Source of the DNA: CAWKZT01 sp963854565
Lineage (GTDB): Bacteria; Actinomycetota; Acidimicrobiia; Acidimicrobiales; JAHEJN01
Assembly (NCBI GenBank): GCA_963854565.1
Contig: CAWKZT010000067.1
Location: 1 to 9,202, forward strand
DNA: 9,202 nt
Direction of reading: 5' to 3'
Numbering within the stretch: position 1 is the stretch's first letter; every line of letters starts with the position of its first letter. Of the stretch, positions 1 through 6,843 are shown one piece after another. The position numbers and the translations under genes are program-made. The notes under the pieces are model-generated. The model was not told the DNA's origin. It saw only the letters and a program-made list of their open reading frames with translations, and did not search any database.

Positions 1-1
1 A

Positions 2-79
2 AACCCCCAGGCCATTGCCCCTGACAAAGCACAGTTGGAGAAATCCGTTATTAACGATGGCGCTATGCAGTTTTCCTAG
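2..79 (+). CDS. Possible 3' end of an unidentified plus-strand gene (partial)
   Basis: One plus-strand frame is open from the window edge for 25 codons and stops at TAG (77-79). It would encode a C-terminal tail ending in QLEKSVINDGAMQFS, with a mixed, protein-like composition. If real, the gene converges on the YjdM-like gene that ends at 97, leaving a 17 bp gap. A second frame is also open over much of this stretch, so the assignment is weak. Nothing in the tail identifies a family, and the rest lies outside the window. Confidence 0.3.
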   Translation, partial: NPQAIAPDKAQLEKSVINDGAMQFS

Positions 80-96
80 GAACTAAACGGCAACCG

Positions 97-429
97 CTAA
101 GCCTTCTTCACAAACATGGCCTTGAGGAGGATGCCGAGACCATCGTATTTGCAATCGATCTCGTGATCGCCAGGGATCAGTCGTATGCCTTTGACCTTTG
201 CCCCGACCTTGATGGTGGTGGAACTGCCCTTGACCTTGAGATCTTTGGTGAGCACCACGGAATCGCCGTTGTGAAGTTGAACGCCGTTGGAGTCAAACAC
301 GTTGAGTTCATCGTCGACTGCATGCTCTTCGCGTGGCCATTCGTGGCCGCAGGTAACACATTCATGGATCTCGGGGAAGTCCAGGATTTCGGTCATCGTG
401 CAGATTGGGCAGGCTTGCATCGCGCTCAT
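97..429 (-). CDS. yjdM: YjdM/PhnA-family zinc-ribbon protein
   Basis: This 110-residue protein matches the YjdM (formerly PhnA) family over its full length. The N-terminal zinc ribbon has cysteine pairs C7/C10 and C24/C27 with the typical CGHEW after the second pair. The conserved C-terminal core follows: DLKVKGSS (63-70), VKGIRL (79-84), GDHEIDCK (87-94) and a terminal FVKK. Family members are about 110 residues, so the gene is intact. In E. coli the gene lies near the phn genes, which gave it its old name, but a role in phosphonate breakdown is not established. It should not be read as phosphonoacetate hydrolase. The ATG (427-429) lies 9 bp after the monooxygenase stop, so it is probably the last gene of that transcript. 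No good Shine-Dalgarno precedes it, and Met4 is an alternative start. Confidence 0.93.
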   Translation of the reverse strand: MSAMQACPICTMTEILDFPEIHECVTCGHEWPREEHAVDDELNVFDSNGVQLHNGDSVVLTKDLKVKGSSTTIKVGAKVKGIRLIPGDHEIDCKYDGLGILLKAMFVKKA

Positions 430-438
430 GGTGTAGTT

Positions 439-2268
439 CTAGCCGGTAGTTTCTGAATCGCCACGAAAAAACGTAAGGCCCTCGTAATCGCCCGATTTGC
501 GCCATGTGTCGATGTAGTCGAAAAAGGCAACGGGTCCTTCGGGATAGCCGAGAGTGCTAACAAAATTCCCGCCTTCATCGTCCTTTCCTTCGTTGTTGTA
601 GTAGCCCGGTGTGCAGTCCGCATTTCCGCCAAAGCGTCTACCACCCGCCAGAAGTTTCGCCACCCAGGCTTGCTCGGCGGCCTGGTCGACCTCGACCGCA
701 TCGGCTCCCGTTGTTTGGGCCTCGCAGATGATTGCCGCGATAGTTTCGGCCGCATCGGTGAGATTGTGCGGAATGTTCGAGATCAGGTTCGCGCCTTGGG
801 CTGGGCTCACCATAAAAGCGTTGGGAAACCCGTGTACGTGGATGCCATGCATTGACTGCATCCCATTGGCCCAATGGTCCGAGAGCTTCACACCATCGCG
901 CCCGACCATGTCGAAACCAGATCGGCGGGCGTAGTCAGTACCCACCTCAAAGCCAGAGGCGTAGATCAAACAATCCAACTCGTAGTGCACGCCACCCACC
1001 GAGACACCGGTTTCGGTGATGGCCTCAACGCCCTGCCCATCGGTATCAATCAGGTGGGTGCCAGCAGTGTTATAGGCCTGCAAGTATTCGTCGTGGAAAC
1101 AGGGGCGTTTGCAAAGCTGGCGGTACCACGGCTTCAGAGCATCGGCCGTTGCTGGATCGGCGACGATCTCATCAATGCGGGCCCGAATCTCTGCCATCTT
1201 TTCGTCGTCACTGTCGTGGTAAGCCGCCTCAAAGGACTCGGGGCTAAAATCTTGACTCGGGTCAGCCATGACACGATCACGAATGCGCTTGGAGATATCG
1301 GTCCAGCCGTCCATCACCAGATCCTCGTCGGTAAAGCCACCGGTTTGTAAAATGGTGAAGTTCATCAACCATTCTTTTTGCCAGCCGGGCCCAAGCGCGG
1401 CGAACCATTCGGCGTCGACATCGTGATTGTTGCGGACATCGACCGACGATGGTGTCCGCTGGAACACAAAGAGGTCAGCGCAAGCTCGGGTCAACGGCGG
1501 AATGCACTGCACCGACGTGGCACCCGTGCCGATGATACCCACCCGCTTGTCCGCCAGATTAACCATCGGCGCTCCCGCAGGGTCGCCTCCGGTGTAGTCG
1601 TAGTCCCAACGACTGGTGTGGAAACTGTGACCTTTGAACGATTCGATTCCCGGAATTCCCGGGAGCTTTGGACGGTGAAGTGGACCAGTGCCGAGCGCAA
1701 TAAACTTCGCTCGCATTTCGTCACCGCGGTTGGTACGAATAATCCACCTTGACGTGGGAGCTTCCCACTCGACTTCGGTCACCTCGGTCGAAAATAGTGC
1801 ATTATCGTAAAGTCCGTAATGGCTGCCAATCCGGCGGCAATGTTCGAGTATCTCCGGGGCGTGGGTGTATTTCTCCGTGGGCATGTGCCCGGTTTCTTCG
1901 AGCAATGGTAGGTAGATAAACGAGGCGGTGTCGCACTGCGCTCCTGGGTATCGATTCCAATACCAGGCGCCGCCAAAATCGCCGCCCTTTTCAATAATGC
2001 GGACGCTGTCGATGCCCGCCTCTTTGAGCCGTGCGCCCGTCACGAGTCCGGCGAAGCCACCCCCAACAAACGCGACCGTAACCTCATCGTTGTACGGAGT
2101 CCGTGGTTTGGGCTCGACATATGGATCGTCCAGGTAATGGGCGAAGGCGCCAACCGGCTCGACGTATTGTTCATTGCCGTCCGGTCGGATCCGCTTGTTG
2201 CGTTCCGCCTCGTATTTAGCCAGGAGTGCGGTCCGCCCGTCGGGCTCAGAGGTTGTGTCATTTGACAT
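439..2268 (-). CDS. Baeyer-Villiger-type flavin-containing monooxygenase
   Basis: This 609-residue protein is predicted to be an FAD- and NADPH-dependent monooxygenase that inserts an oxygen atom next to a ketone, giving an ester or lactone. It has an FAD-binding GxGxxG (GGGFAG, 69-74), GGAWYWNRYPG (99-109), the Baeyer-Villiger fingerprint FxGxxxHxxxWD (211-222) and a second, NADPH-binding Rossmann motif GTGATS (247-252). KRP (387-389) contains R388, which aligns with the catalytic Arg of cyclohexanone monooxygenase. A CTPGYYNNEG segment lies near the C-terminus. The length and the N-terminal stretch with KYEAERNKRIRPDG resemble the larger ~600-residue group (steroid and macrocyclic ketone monooxygenases) more than the ~540-residue cyclohexanone type. 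The substrate cannot be read from the sequence. The gene sits 51 bp after cotH and 9 bp before yjdM on the same strand. No clear Shine-Dalgarno precedes the ATG. Confidence 0.93.
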   Translation of the reverse strand: MSNDTTSEPDGRTALLAKYEAERNKRIRPDGNEQYVEPVGAFAHYLDDPYVEPKPRTPYNDEVTVAFVGGGFAGLVTGARLKEAGIDSVRIIEKGGDFGGAWYWNRYPGAQCDTASFIYLPLLEETGHMPTEKYTHAPEILEHCRRIGSHYGLYDNALFSTEVTEVEWEAPTSRWIIRTNRGDEMRAKFIALGTGPLHRPKLPGIPGIESFKGHSFHTSRWDYDYTGGDPAGAPMVNLADKRVGIIGTGATSVQCIPPLTRACADLFVFQRTPSSVDVRNNHDVDAEWFAALGPGWQKEWLMNFTILQTGGFTDEDLVMDGWTDISKRIRDRVMADPSQDFSPESFEAAYHDSDDEKMAEIRARIDEIVADPATADALKPWYRQLCKRPCFHDEYLQAYNTAGTHLIDTDGQGVEAITETGVSVGGVHYELDCLIYASGFEVGTDYARRSGFDMVGRDGVKLSDHWANGMQSMHGIHVHGFPNAFMVSPAQGANLISNIPHNLTDAAETIAAIICEAQTTGADAVEVDQAAEQAWVAKLLAGGRRFGGNADCTPGYYNNEGKDDEGGNFVSTLGYPEGPVAFFDYIDTWRKSGDYEGLTFFRGDSETTG

Positions 2269-2319
2269 GCCAGCATTTTGGCAGTCCCGGCGACCGAGAG
2301 CTAATCACGCACCATACGG

Positions 2320-3744
2320 TCAGTTCTCACGAGCAAACGCAACCCCGTGAAGGAGTTGATCCACCGCTTGCTGCCATGTCGTAGGGCTAATGGCATCGCC
2401 ATGGGCTTCGCTCGCCTCCTTTGTGGCTGACTCGATTTGCGCGCCCCACTTCTCGACCATCTCTGTGACCGTCGGTTCAGAGAACGGCCCGGCGAGAAAT
2501 TCTTGTCGCAACACTTGATACCGATCATCGAGTTGAAACCAGGCCGCAAAGACTGGATCGCAAAGGGCAGACCGCTGCGGAAGTCCGAAGGCACCGTAAG
2601 AAAATGACTTACATCCGTCGGTAATTTCCCCCCAGTCGTCGGCTACCGGCGTAATCGGATTTATATCAGCCTCGATGTTCTCGAAAGCCAGGTCGAGGTC
2701 CCAGGGAATCAGGTGCAACTTGTCGTCACTAGGGTCCTCATACCAATAGAAATTGTGCGGCGCACACTCCCCTAAGCAATACCAGTGGAAAATGCCATCG
2801 TCATGGCGGATCGTTCGATCGACCACCAACATGCGAAGTGTCTCATCGACATCGGTCCATTGTTCAAGAACATCTAGGGCGGCATATTCATCCGCGGCCG
2901 CTATTGCCTCTGCGAACCCCCCGATAATGTCAAATGAGGGATCGTCATCTTCATTGGTGCGAAGGGCATCTTCGTACGCCGCATCGTTCTGGACCATTCC
3001 ACCTGCGTTGGTAGGCCAGACCTCCTTGTAAAGATTGCCATCATCAACATCGAAATTCGCACCAATGAAACGTTTGTCAATTTGCTCGACAAGCAGGAAC
3101 AACCCCACATACTCGCCATTGACAAGCAGTCGACTGTGGACCGCTCGTGGAGCGGGCACCCCCATCTCACGGAACAACCAGTAGCCAAGCCGATCGCGCA
3201 TTTGACTTGGGTCCAGGTTCATGGAATGGAACTGAAGCCGGCGTTGTCCAAAGAAATCCGCATCGGAGCCGTCCCAGTTGATCTTGAGCTTGACCGACAA
3301 CTTGGTGCAGGTCTTCTCTCCAGAAGGGTTCGCCAAATTCGAACCTGCGACACAACCAACCCAAGCGCCGACCGAGCCCTTGTAGCGGATGCCCACGGTC
3401 AACGTCTCGCCCTCGAAATTCAACTGACCTTCGACGTACTGCTCGGCAGTCGGGTCGTTATCAATTTCTGCTAACGCTTCTTCCGAGAGGACCAGTTCGT
3501 AGGTCCGGAGCTCGTCGTCATCGAACAGATAGTCCGAATCTCCGGTGAGAAAACCGGTTGCCGTCGCGGTATCGGGCGCATCTACTGCTGGATTGGATTC
3601 GGCCACCTCAGCGGTTGGAGTTATTCCGTCAAGCTCTGCGCCAGTGCTTTGTTCGGACCCTGAGCACGCGCCGATAGCAATCATGACAAGCACCAAAGCA
3701 ACCAGAACTGCGCCATAGCGTCGATTAAACGTATTCGTGTTCAT
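2320..3744 (-). CDS. CotH-kinase-family lipoprotein
   Basis: This 474-residue exported protein belongs to the CotH family, atypical protein kinases known from Bacillus spore coats and widespread as secreted proteins in other bacteria. The start is placed at the ATG at 3744 because it is followed at once by a lipoprotein signal: N7-R9, hydrophobic 11-24 and lipobox IGAC with C27 as the lipidated residue. A linker rich in Ala, Thr, Glu and Asp (28-65) follows. The CotH domain (about 72-440) contains VGIRYKGS (117-124), KLSVKLKINWDG (148-159), HNFYWYEDP (330-338) and IPWDLDLAF (346-354), where D349 and D351 are the likely metal-binding acids. Cysteine pairs C131/C146, C323/C327 and C378/C395 suit disulfides in an extracellular protein. 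The frame stays open to 3921, but that extension would bury the signal peptide. The substrate is unknown. It is the first gene of a probable three-gene transcript. Confidence 0.9.
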   Translation of the reverse strand: MNTNTFNRRYGAVLVALVLVMIAIGACSGSEQSTGAELDGITPTAEVAESNPAVDAPDTATATGFLTGDSDYLFDDDELRTYELVLSEEALAEIDNDPTAEQYVEGQLNFEGETLTVGIRYKGSVGAWVGCVAGSNLANPSGEKTCTKLSVKLKINWDGSDADFFGQRRLQFHSMNLDPSQMRDRLGYWLFREMGVPAPRAVHSRLLVNGEYVGLFLLVEQIDKRFIGANFDVDDGNLYKEVWPTNAGGMVQNDAAYEDALRTNEDDDPSFDIIGGFAEAIAAADEYAALDVLEQWTDVDETLRMLVVDRTIRHDDGIFHWYCLGECAPHNFYWYEDPSDDKLHLIPWDLDLAFENIEADINPITPVADDWGEITDGCKSFSYGAFGLPQRSALCDPVFAAWFQLDDRYQVLRQEFLAGPFSEPTVTEMVEKWGAQIESATKEASEAHGDAISPTTWQQAVDQLLHGVAFAREN

Positions 3745-3906
3745 TGTCCGCCGATAATAGCCCGCCAAAACATCACCGTCGATTGTCCCAGACCGCTGCC
3801 GCAACCAACTTTTGTAGGGCCCGACCTCGGCTGTGGCACAATCAACAAGCCGCCTGCCAAACGGGTGGTCTATACCGGATTCGGTGCAGCTATTTCGAGG
3901 TGACAC
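3745..3906. promoter_or_regulatory. Divergent promoter region between the CotH-like and crotonase-family genes
   Basis: These 162 bp separate two genes read in opposite directions, so both promoters should lie here. On the minus strand TATTAT (3754-3759) is a -10-like hexamer 9 nt before the CotH-like ATG. It would give a transcript with almost no leader, and no convincing -35 box accompanies it. On the plus strand GAGGTGA (3897-3903) is a Shine-Dalgarno-like sequence just before the GTG at 3907. The plus-strand promoter is not clear: CACAAT (3837-3842) and TATACC (3871-3876) are weak -10 candidates. I see no operator palindrome. Confidence 0.45.
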
Positions 3907-4704
3907 GTGCCCATTGCTCAAAGTCCAACATTCACCACTTTAGTAACTTCCGCCGAGGGCGACATTGGTCGACTTGTGCTGAACCGTCCCGACAAGCTCA
4001 ACCCACTATCGACGCGCACGTTACGCGAACTTGCCGATGCAGCAGTCTGGTTCGACACCCAACGGGCCATAAAGGTGGTCATTGTTTCTGGTGCAGGTCG
4101 CGCTTTCTCCGCGGGTGCCGACCTATCGAGTTTCGGTGACAACGCCGCCAACGACGGACTCACCGCTCGCGAAGCGGCCGAGACGGGCTGGCTCATGGCC
4201 CGTGCTTTGGAACAGATGCGGGCCATCACAATTGCCGCCATCTGGGGGCCATGTGTGGGCGGAGGTGTGGTGCTGGCGGGAGCTTGCGATTTCCGCATCG
4301 CCGCCACCGATACCTATTTCTCGATTCCCGAAGTCGACCTAGGTATCCCCCTGGCGTGGGGAGGAATCCCACGCCTGGTAAGAGAGATCGGGGCCGTAGC
4401 CACCCGCGACCTCGTACTCACGTGTCGCCCGTTTAGCGCCGACGAAGCAAAGTCCATTGGCTTCTTACACTCAGTCACCGAGACCGACGAGGTCATGACC
4501 GAGGCGAACGCTCTGGCCAAACAGCTCTCATCCAAATCGTCGCTCACGTTGTATGCAACAAAGACGGCCATCAACGCGGCCCAGGAGGCCATGATCCCAA
4601 CGACGACAGCCTGGTCCGATGCCGACAGTCTTGTTGCGGCTCTGGCTGACCCTGAATCGCGCGAGGTTGGCGCCCGCTATCTGGCACGCACTCGCAAACG
4701 TTAG
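3907..4704 (+). CDS. Enoyl-CoA hydratase/isomerase (crotonase) family protein
   Basis: This 265-residue single-domain crotonase is of normal length. The family works on acyl-CoA thioesters, holding the thioester carbonyl in an oxyanion hole. Visible marks are LNRPDKLN (25-32), FSAGADLSSF (67-76, first oxyanion-hole strand), GPCVGGG (114-120, second) and FSIPEVDLG (138-146). Of the two catalytic glutamates of rat enoyl-CoA hydratase, the one equivalent to Glu164 is present (E142), but the one equivalent to Glu144 is Val (V122); the spacing of 20 residues is kept. A standard hydratase is therefore doubtful, and a double-bond isomerase or another crotonase reaction is more likely. GTG is chosen as the start because GAGGTGA lies just upstream and the protein then begins like its family. 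It is transcribed alone and ends 11 bp from the convergent SDR-like gene. Confidence 0.92.
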   Translation: MPIAQSPTFTTLVTSAEGDIGRLVLNRPDKLNPLSTRTLRELADAAVWFDTQRAIKVVIVSGAGRAFSAGADLSSFGDNAANDGLTAREAAETGWLMARALEQMRAITIAAIWGPCVGGGVVLAGACDFRIAATDTYFSIPEVDLGIPLAWGGIPRLVREIGAVATRDLVLTCRPFSADEAKSIGFLHSVTETDEVMTEANALAKQLSSKSSLTLYATKTAINAAQEAMIPTTTAWSDADSLVAALADPESREVGARYLARTRKR

Positions 4705-4715
4705 AGCGCTAGGAG

Positions 4716-6290
4716 CTACCAGTCGGTGGATCGGTAGTCTTTCAAAAACTGACCCCACACGTGGTCGCCGGTTCGGATTCCGCCAATGATTGGGTCGGTT
4801 ATTCGCGCCGCTCCATCAACGATGTCGAGCGGCGGATGAAAGCGATGCTCATAGGTCTTTTGCTGAGCTATTTCTACGGGATCTTCGTCGCTCACCCAGC
4901 CCGTGTCGACACTGTTCATGTGAATGCCAAACGACTGGTAGTCCGCTGCTGAAGTGCGGGTCATCATGTTGAGCGCTGCTTTGGCCATGTTGGTGTGGGG
5001 GTGGCGAGTGGTTTTAAAGCGTCGGTAGAACTGCCCCTCCACGGCCGACACATTAACGATGTGTTTGTGATCGCCGACTGTCCTGGCCATTAACGGTTTC
5101 AGACGGGCATTCAAAATGAATGGAGCAACAGCATTCACGAGTTGGGTTTCGAGCAGTTCCACAGACGACACTTCGTCTAAGAGCAGTCGCCACGAATTCC
5201 GGTCACGGAGGTCGACTTGCTGCATGTCCTGATCCAATTGTCCAGAGGGGAACAATGCTCCTTGCGCTTCTCGTTCTTCGGGCAGCAGGCGGATCTGCGA
5301 AAGCTCCGCCGAGTGGGTCATGCCCATTGCGTCGGCCTCGGCAACGGTCGCCACTGAGGTGGGGTCGGTCGCCTCGGCGCTGGGTAGCAAGTGGTAGCCC
5401 CGTAGACCTTCATAATCTCCGAGGAGTCGCTGCTGAGCGGTAGATAGCTCGGATGCGGCAACGGCCTCACCGGCCATCATGTGTTCATAGAAATCGGGCG
5501 GGCGGCGTACCGTTTGGCAGGCATTATTGATGATGAAGTCCAGGCGATCGCTGGTCTCGATTACATGCTGCGCAAATGCTTCGACACTGGGCGTATGACG
5601 GAGATCAAGACCAAATATCGATAACCGGTGTCCCCACTCTGCGAAGTCGGGTTCAGCCGCGTAGCGTTTGGCCGCATCACGGGGGAACCTCGTGGCCATG
5701 ATCAGATCGGCACCGCAACGAAGCAGTTTGATACCGGCTTGATAACCGATCTTTACTCGCCCACCAGTAAGCAACGCAGTCATTCCTGATAGATCCGCAA
5801 GCTCGGACCGCTTGGCAAAGTTTAGGTCAGCGCAAGTCGGACACAGTTGGTCGTAATAGTGGTGCACATCGACATAATTTGCCTTGCAAATGTAGCAATG
5901 TTGTTCCTCGTCGACCGTCCGGAACTCGGGTTCGAACGCCCCATTGCTATCTTGCCAATCTTCGGGAGGAAAGACATTCGGCGTTGTGAATACGGTCTTG
6001 TCTCGCAGTTTTCGTATTCCGGTTTCGGTGAGTACTGCTTCGGCCCGAGCCAATTTTTCAGCTTTGTGTTTGCGGCGGTTTGCTTTGACCCGCATACGCC
6101 GTTCAGCAGGATCGGCACAGAAAATATCGCCGGCAGCATTCACGAACTCGATCCGTTCCGCCTCGCTCAGTTGTCGCATCAACTCCTTGTCAGTGGCGAC
6201 TCGGCGCATCAGGGTCGTAGCATCAAGCAGTTCCTGACGCCACGCTCCAGAGCCTGAGTCCGGTTTTGATTCGGGGCCATCGTTGTTCAC
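4716..6290 (-). CDS. SDR-like Rossmann protein with N-terminal zinc cluster and degenerate active site
   Basis: This 524-residue protein, apparently cytoplasmic, is about twice the usual SDR length. Residues 60-88 are highly basic and probably helical. A cysteine cluster CYICKANY (132-139), VHHYYDQLCPTC (142-153) gives C132/C135 and C150/C153 with nearby H143/H144, a likely zinc site. The Rossmann part starts near 168 with TGGRVKIG (175-182) in place of TGxxxGxG, then LDL (228-230) and NNAC (255-258). About 100 extra residues separate NNAC from the helix carrying N386; classical SDRs have about 25. S415 (NVSA) and K437 are in catalytic-like positions, but the Tyr of YxxxK is Thr433 (TNMAK). 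GTG (6288-6290) is the first suitable start; CATACT lies 6 nt before it, suggesting a leaderless mRNA. I recognise the SDR relation but know of no established function. Confidence 0.85.
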   Translation of the reverse strand: MNNDGPESKPDSGSGAWRQELLDATTLMRRVATDKELMRQLSEAERIEFVNAAGDIFCADPAERRMRVKANRRKHKAEKLARAEAVLTETGIRKLRDKTVFTTPNVFPPEDWQDSNGAFEPEFRTVDEEQHCYICKANYVDVHHYYDQLCPTCADLNFAKRSELADLSGMTALLTGGRVKIGYQAGIKLLRCGADLIMATRFPRDAAKRYAAEPDFAEWGHRLSIFGLDLRHTPSVEAFAQHVIETSDRLDFIINNACQTVRRPPDFYEHMMAGEAVAASELSTAQQRLLGDYEGLRGYHLLPSAEATDPTSVATVAEADAMGMTHSAELSQIRLLPEEREAQGALFPSGQLDQDMQQVDLRDRNSWRLLLDEVSSVELLETQLVNAVAPFILNARLKPLMARTVGDHKHIVNVSAVEGQFYRRFKTTRHPHTNMAKAALNMMTRTSAADYQSFGIHMNSVDTGWVSDEDPVEIAQQKTYEHRFHPPLDIVDGAARITDPIIGGIRTGDHVWGQFLKDYRSTDW

Positions 6291-6296
6291 CCCACG

Positions 6297-6302
6297 AGTA
6301 TG
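6297..6302 (-). promoter_or_regulatory. Possible -10 hexamer for the SDR-like gene
   Basis: CATACT on the minus strand matches TATAAT at four of six positions and ends 6 nt before the GTG start. That spacing places the transcription start at or next to the start codon, as in leaderless mRNAs. No recognisable -35 box is present, and no strong Shine-Dalgarno separates it from the gene. Confidence 0.35.
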
Positions 6303-6335
6303 CCGCTAACCCACGCGGCCGACGCCACGATCACG

Positions 6336-6360
6336 TGGGGCCCTCGAGTCGTAGGCCCCA
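6336..6360 (-). terminator. Hairpin after the 126-residue zinc-ribbon gene
   Basis: TGGGGCC (6336-6342) pairs perfectly with GGCCCCA (6354-6360) around an 11-nt loop. In the minus-strand transcript it forms 7 nt after the stop codon of the gene ending at 6368. There is no T-run after it, so it is not a textbook intrinsic terminator. U-tract-free hairpins have been proposed as terminators in Actinobacteria. It may also attenuate read-through into the SDR-like gene. Confidence 0.4.
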
Positions 6361-6367
6361 GCCGGGT

Positions 6368-6748
6368 TCAGCAGGTGAGGCACCGTGTGTGAGAGAGTTC
6401 GTCGCTGCGCACGATGTCGCTGGGTTCGCCGCATAGCTCGCACGTGAGACTGCTGCGTTCTTGGGCTGCCTCGATGGTCTCGCGCAGCACGGCATAATCG
6501 CGGCTGGTCCAGCTTCGTCGAGAGGTCCGGAGTTTGGGGTTGGCCTCAAACACCATCGAGCCACGGTCCTGCGACAGCGCCAGCAGGTGATACTCGGGAA
6601 ACTCGAGTTCAAGTGAGCCGTGTAAATCCCACAGCAACGTCCACCAGCCTTCACCGAAACTTAACGCAATATCAACGCCATGCGCATGGGCGTTCAACGC
6701 CGCAACAATCGTTTCCTTGGAAGGGGTGTCCGTACCGGATTGATCCAT
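6368..6748 (-). CDS. Uncharacterised protein with C-terminal zinc ribbon
   Basis: This 126-residue protein does not match a family I recognise. The first 75 residues look like a small alpha/beta fold rich in aromatics (GEGWWTLLWDLHGSLELEF, 32-50, then PEYHLLAL). Residues 80-100 are probably helical and charged. The end is a zinc ribbon with C103/C106 (CELCGEPS) and C123/C126 (CLTC); the last cysteine is the final residue. No signal peptide or membrane segment is seen, so a cytoplasmic protein is likely. The ATG has no Shine-Dalgarno, but TAGAGT ends 6 nt upstream, fitting a leaderless transcript. It is divergent from the histidine phosphatase (95 bp between starts) and lies 77 bp upstream of the SDR-like gene on the same strand. 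The overlapping frame at 6331-6654 lacks these features. Confidence 0.75.
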   Translation of the reverse strand: MDQSGTDTPSKETIVAALNAHAHGVDIALSFGEGWWTLLWDLHGSLELEFPEYHLLALSQDRGSMVFEANPKLRTSRRSWTSRDYAVLRETIEAAQERSSLTCELCGEPSDIVRSDELSHTRCLTC

Positions 6749-6754
6749 ATGCTC

Positions 6755-6760
6755 ACTCTA
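6755..6760 (-). promoter_or_regulatory. Possible -10 hexamer for the 126-residue zinc-ribbon gene
   Basis: TAGAGT on the minus strand fits the TANNNT pattern and ends 6 nt before the ATG at 6746-6748. This is the spacing expected for a leaderless mRNA. No convincing -35 box lies 16-18 bp further upstream. Confidence 0.4.
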
Positions 6761-6843
6761 CTCAGCCGTCCCCGAAGCAGCGGGTACGGCGCTCGCTCCA
6801 GAACCAGTTGCCCATTGCAAACCTCACCAGGACCACAAAATCA

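Noticed and set aside
874..1350. 158-codon plus-strand open frame
   Set aside because: It lies antisense within the monooxygenase coding region, whose own motifs are unambiguous; it is a shadow of that gene's codon bias.
3745..3921. N-terminal extension of the CotH-like gene to an upstream start at 3921
   Set aside because: It would place 59 unrelated residues before a clear lipoprotein signal peptide and overlap the start of the divergent crotonase gene.
3744..4139. 131-codon plus-strand frame across the CotH/crotonase intergenic region
   Set aside because: It overlaps the crotonase start in another frame and has no recognisable domain; the crotonase frame carries the family motifs.
4716..6290. 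SDR-like gene as a pseudogene or a fusion caused by frameshift
   Set aside because: The frame is continuous over 524 codons, and the zinc cluster, Rossmann strands and C-terminus follow in order with normal composition.
6331..6654. Alternative 107-codon minus-strand frame
   Set aside because: It overlaps the zinc-ribbon frame and has an odd composition rich in Arg, Ala and scattered Cys. The other frame has spaced CxxC pairs, a promoter-like hexamer and a sensible fold pattern.
6613..6843. N-terminal extension of the histidine phosphatase to 6613
   Set aside because: The extra 77 residues are low-quality sequence antisense to the 126-residue gene; the family domain begins only after the ATG at 6844.
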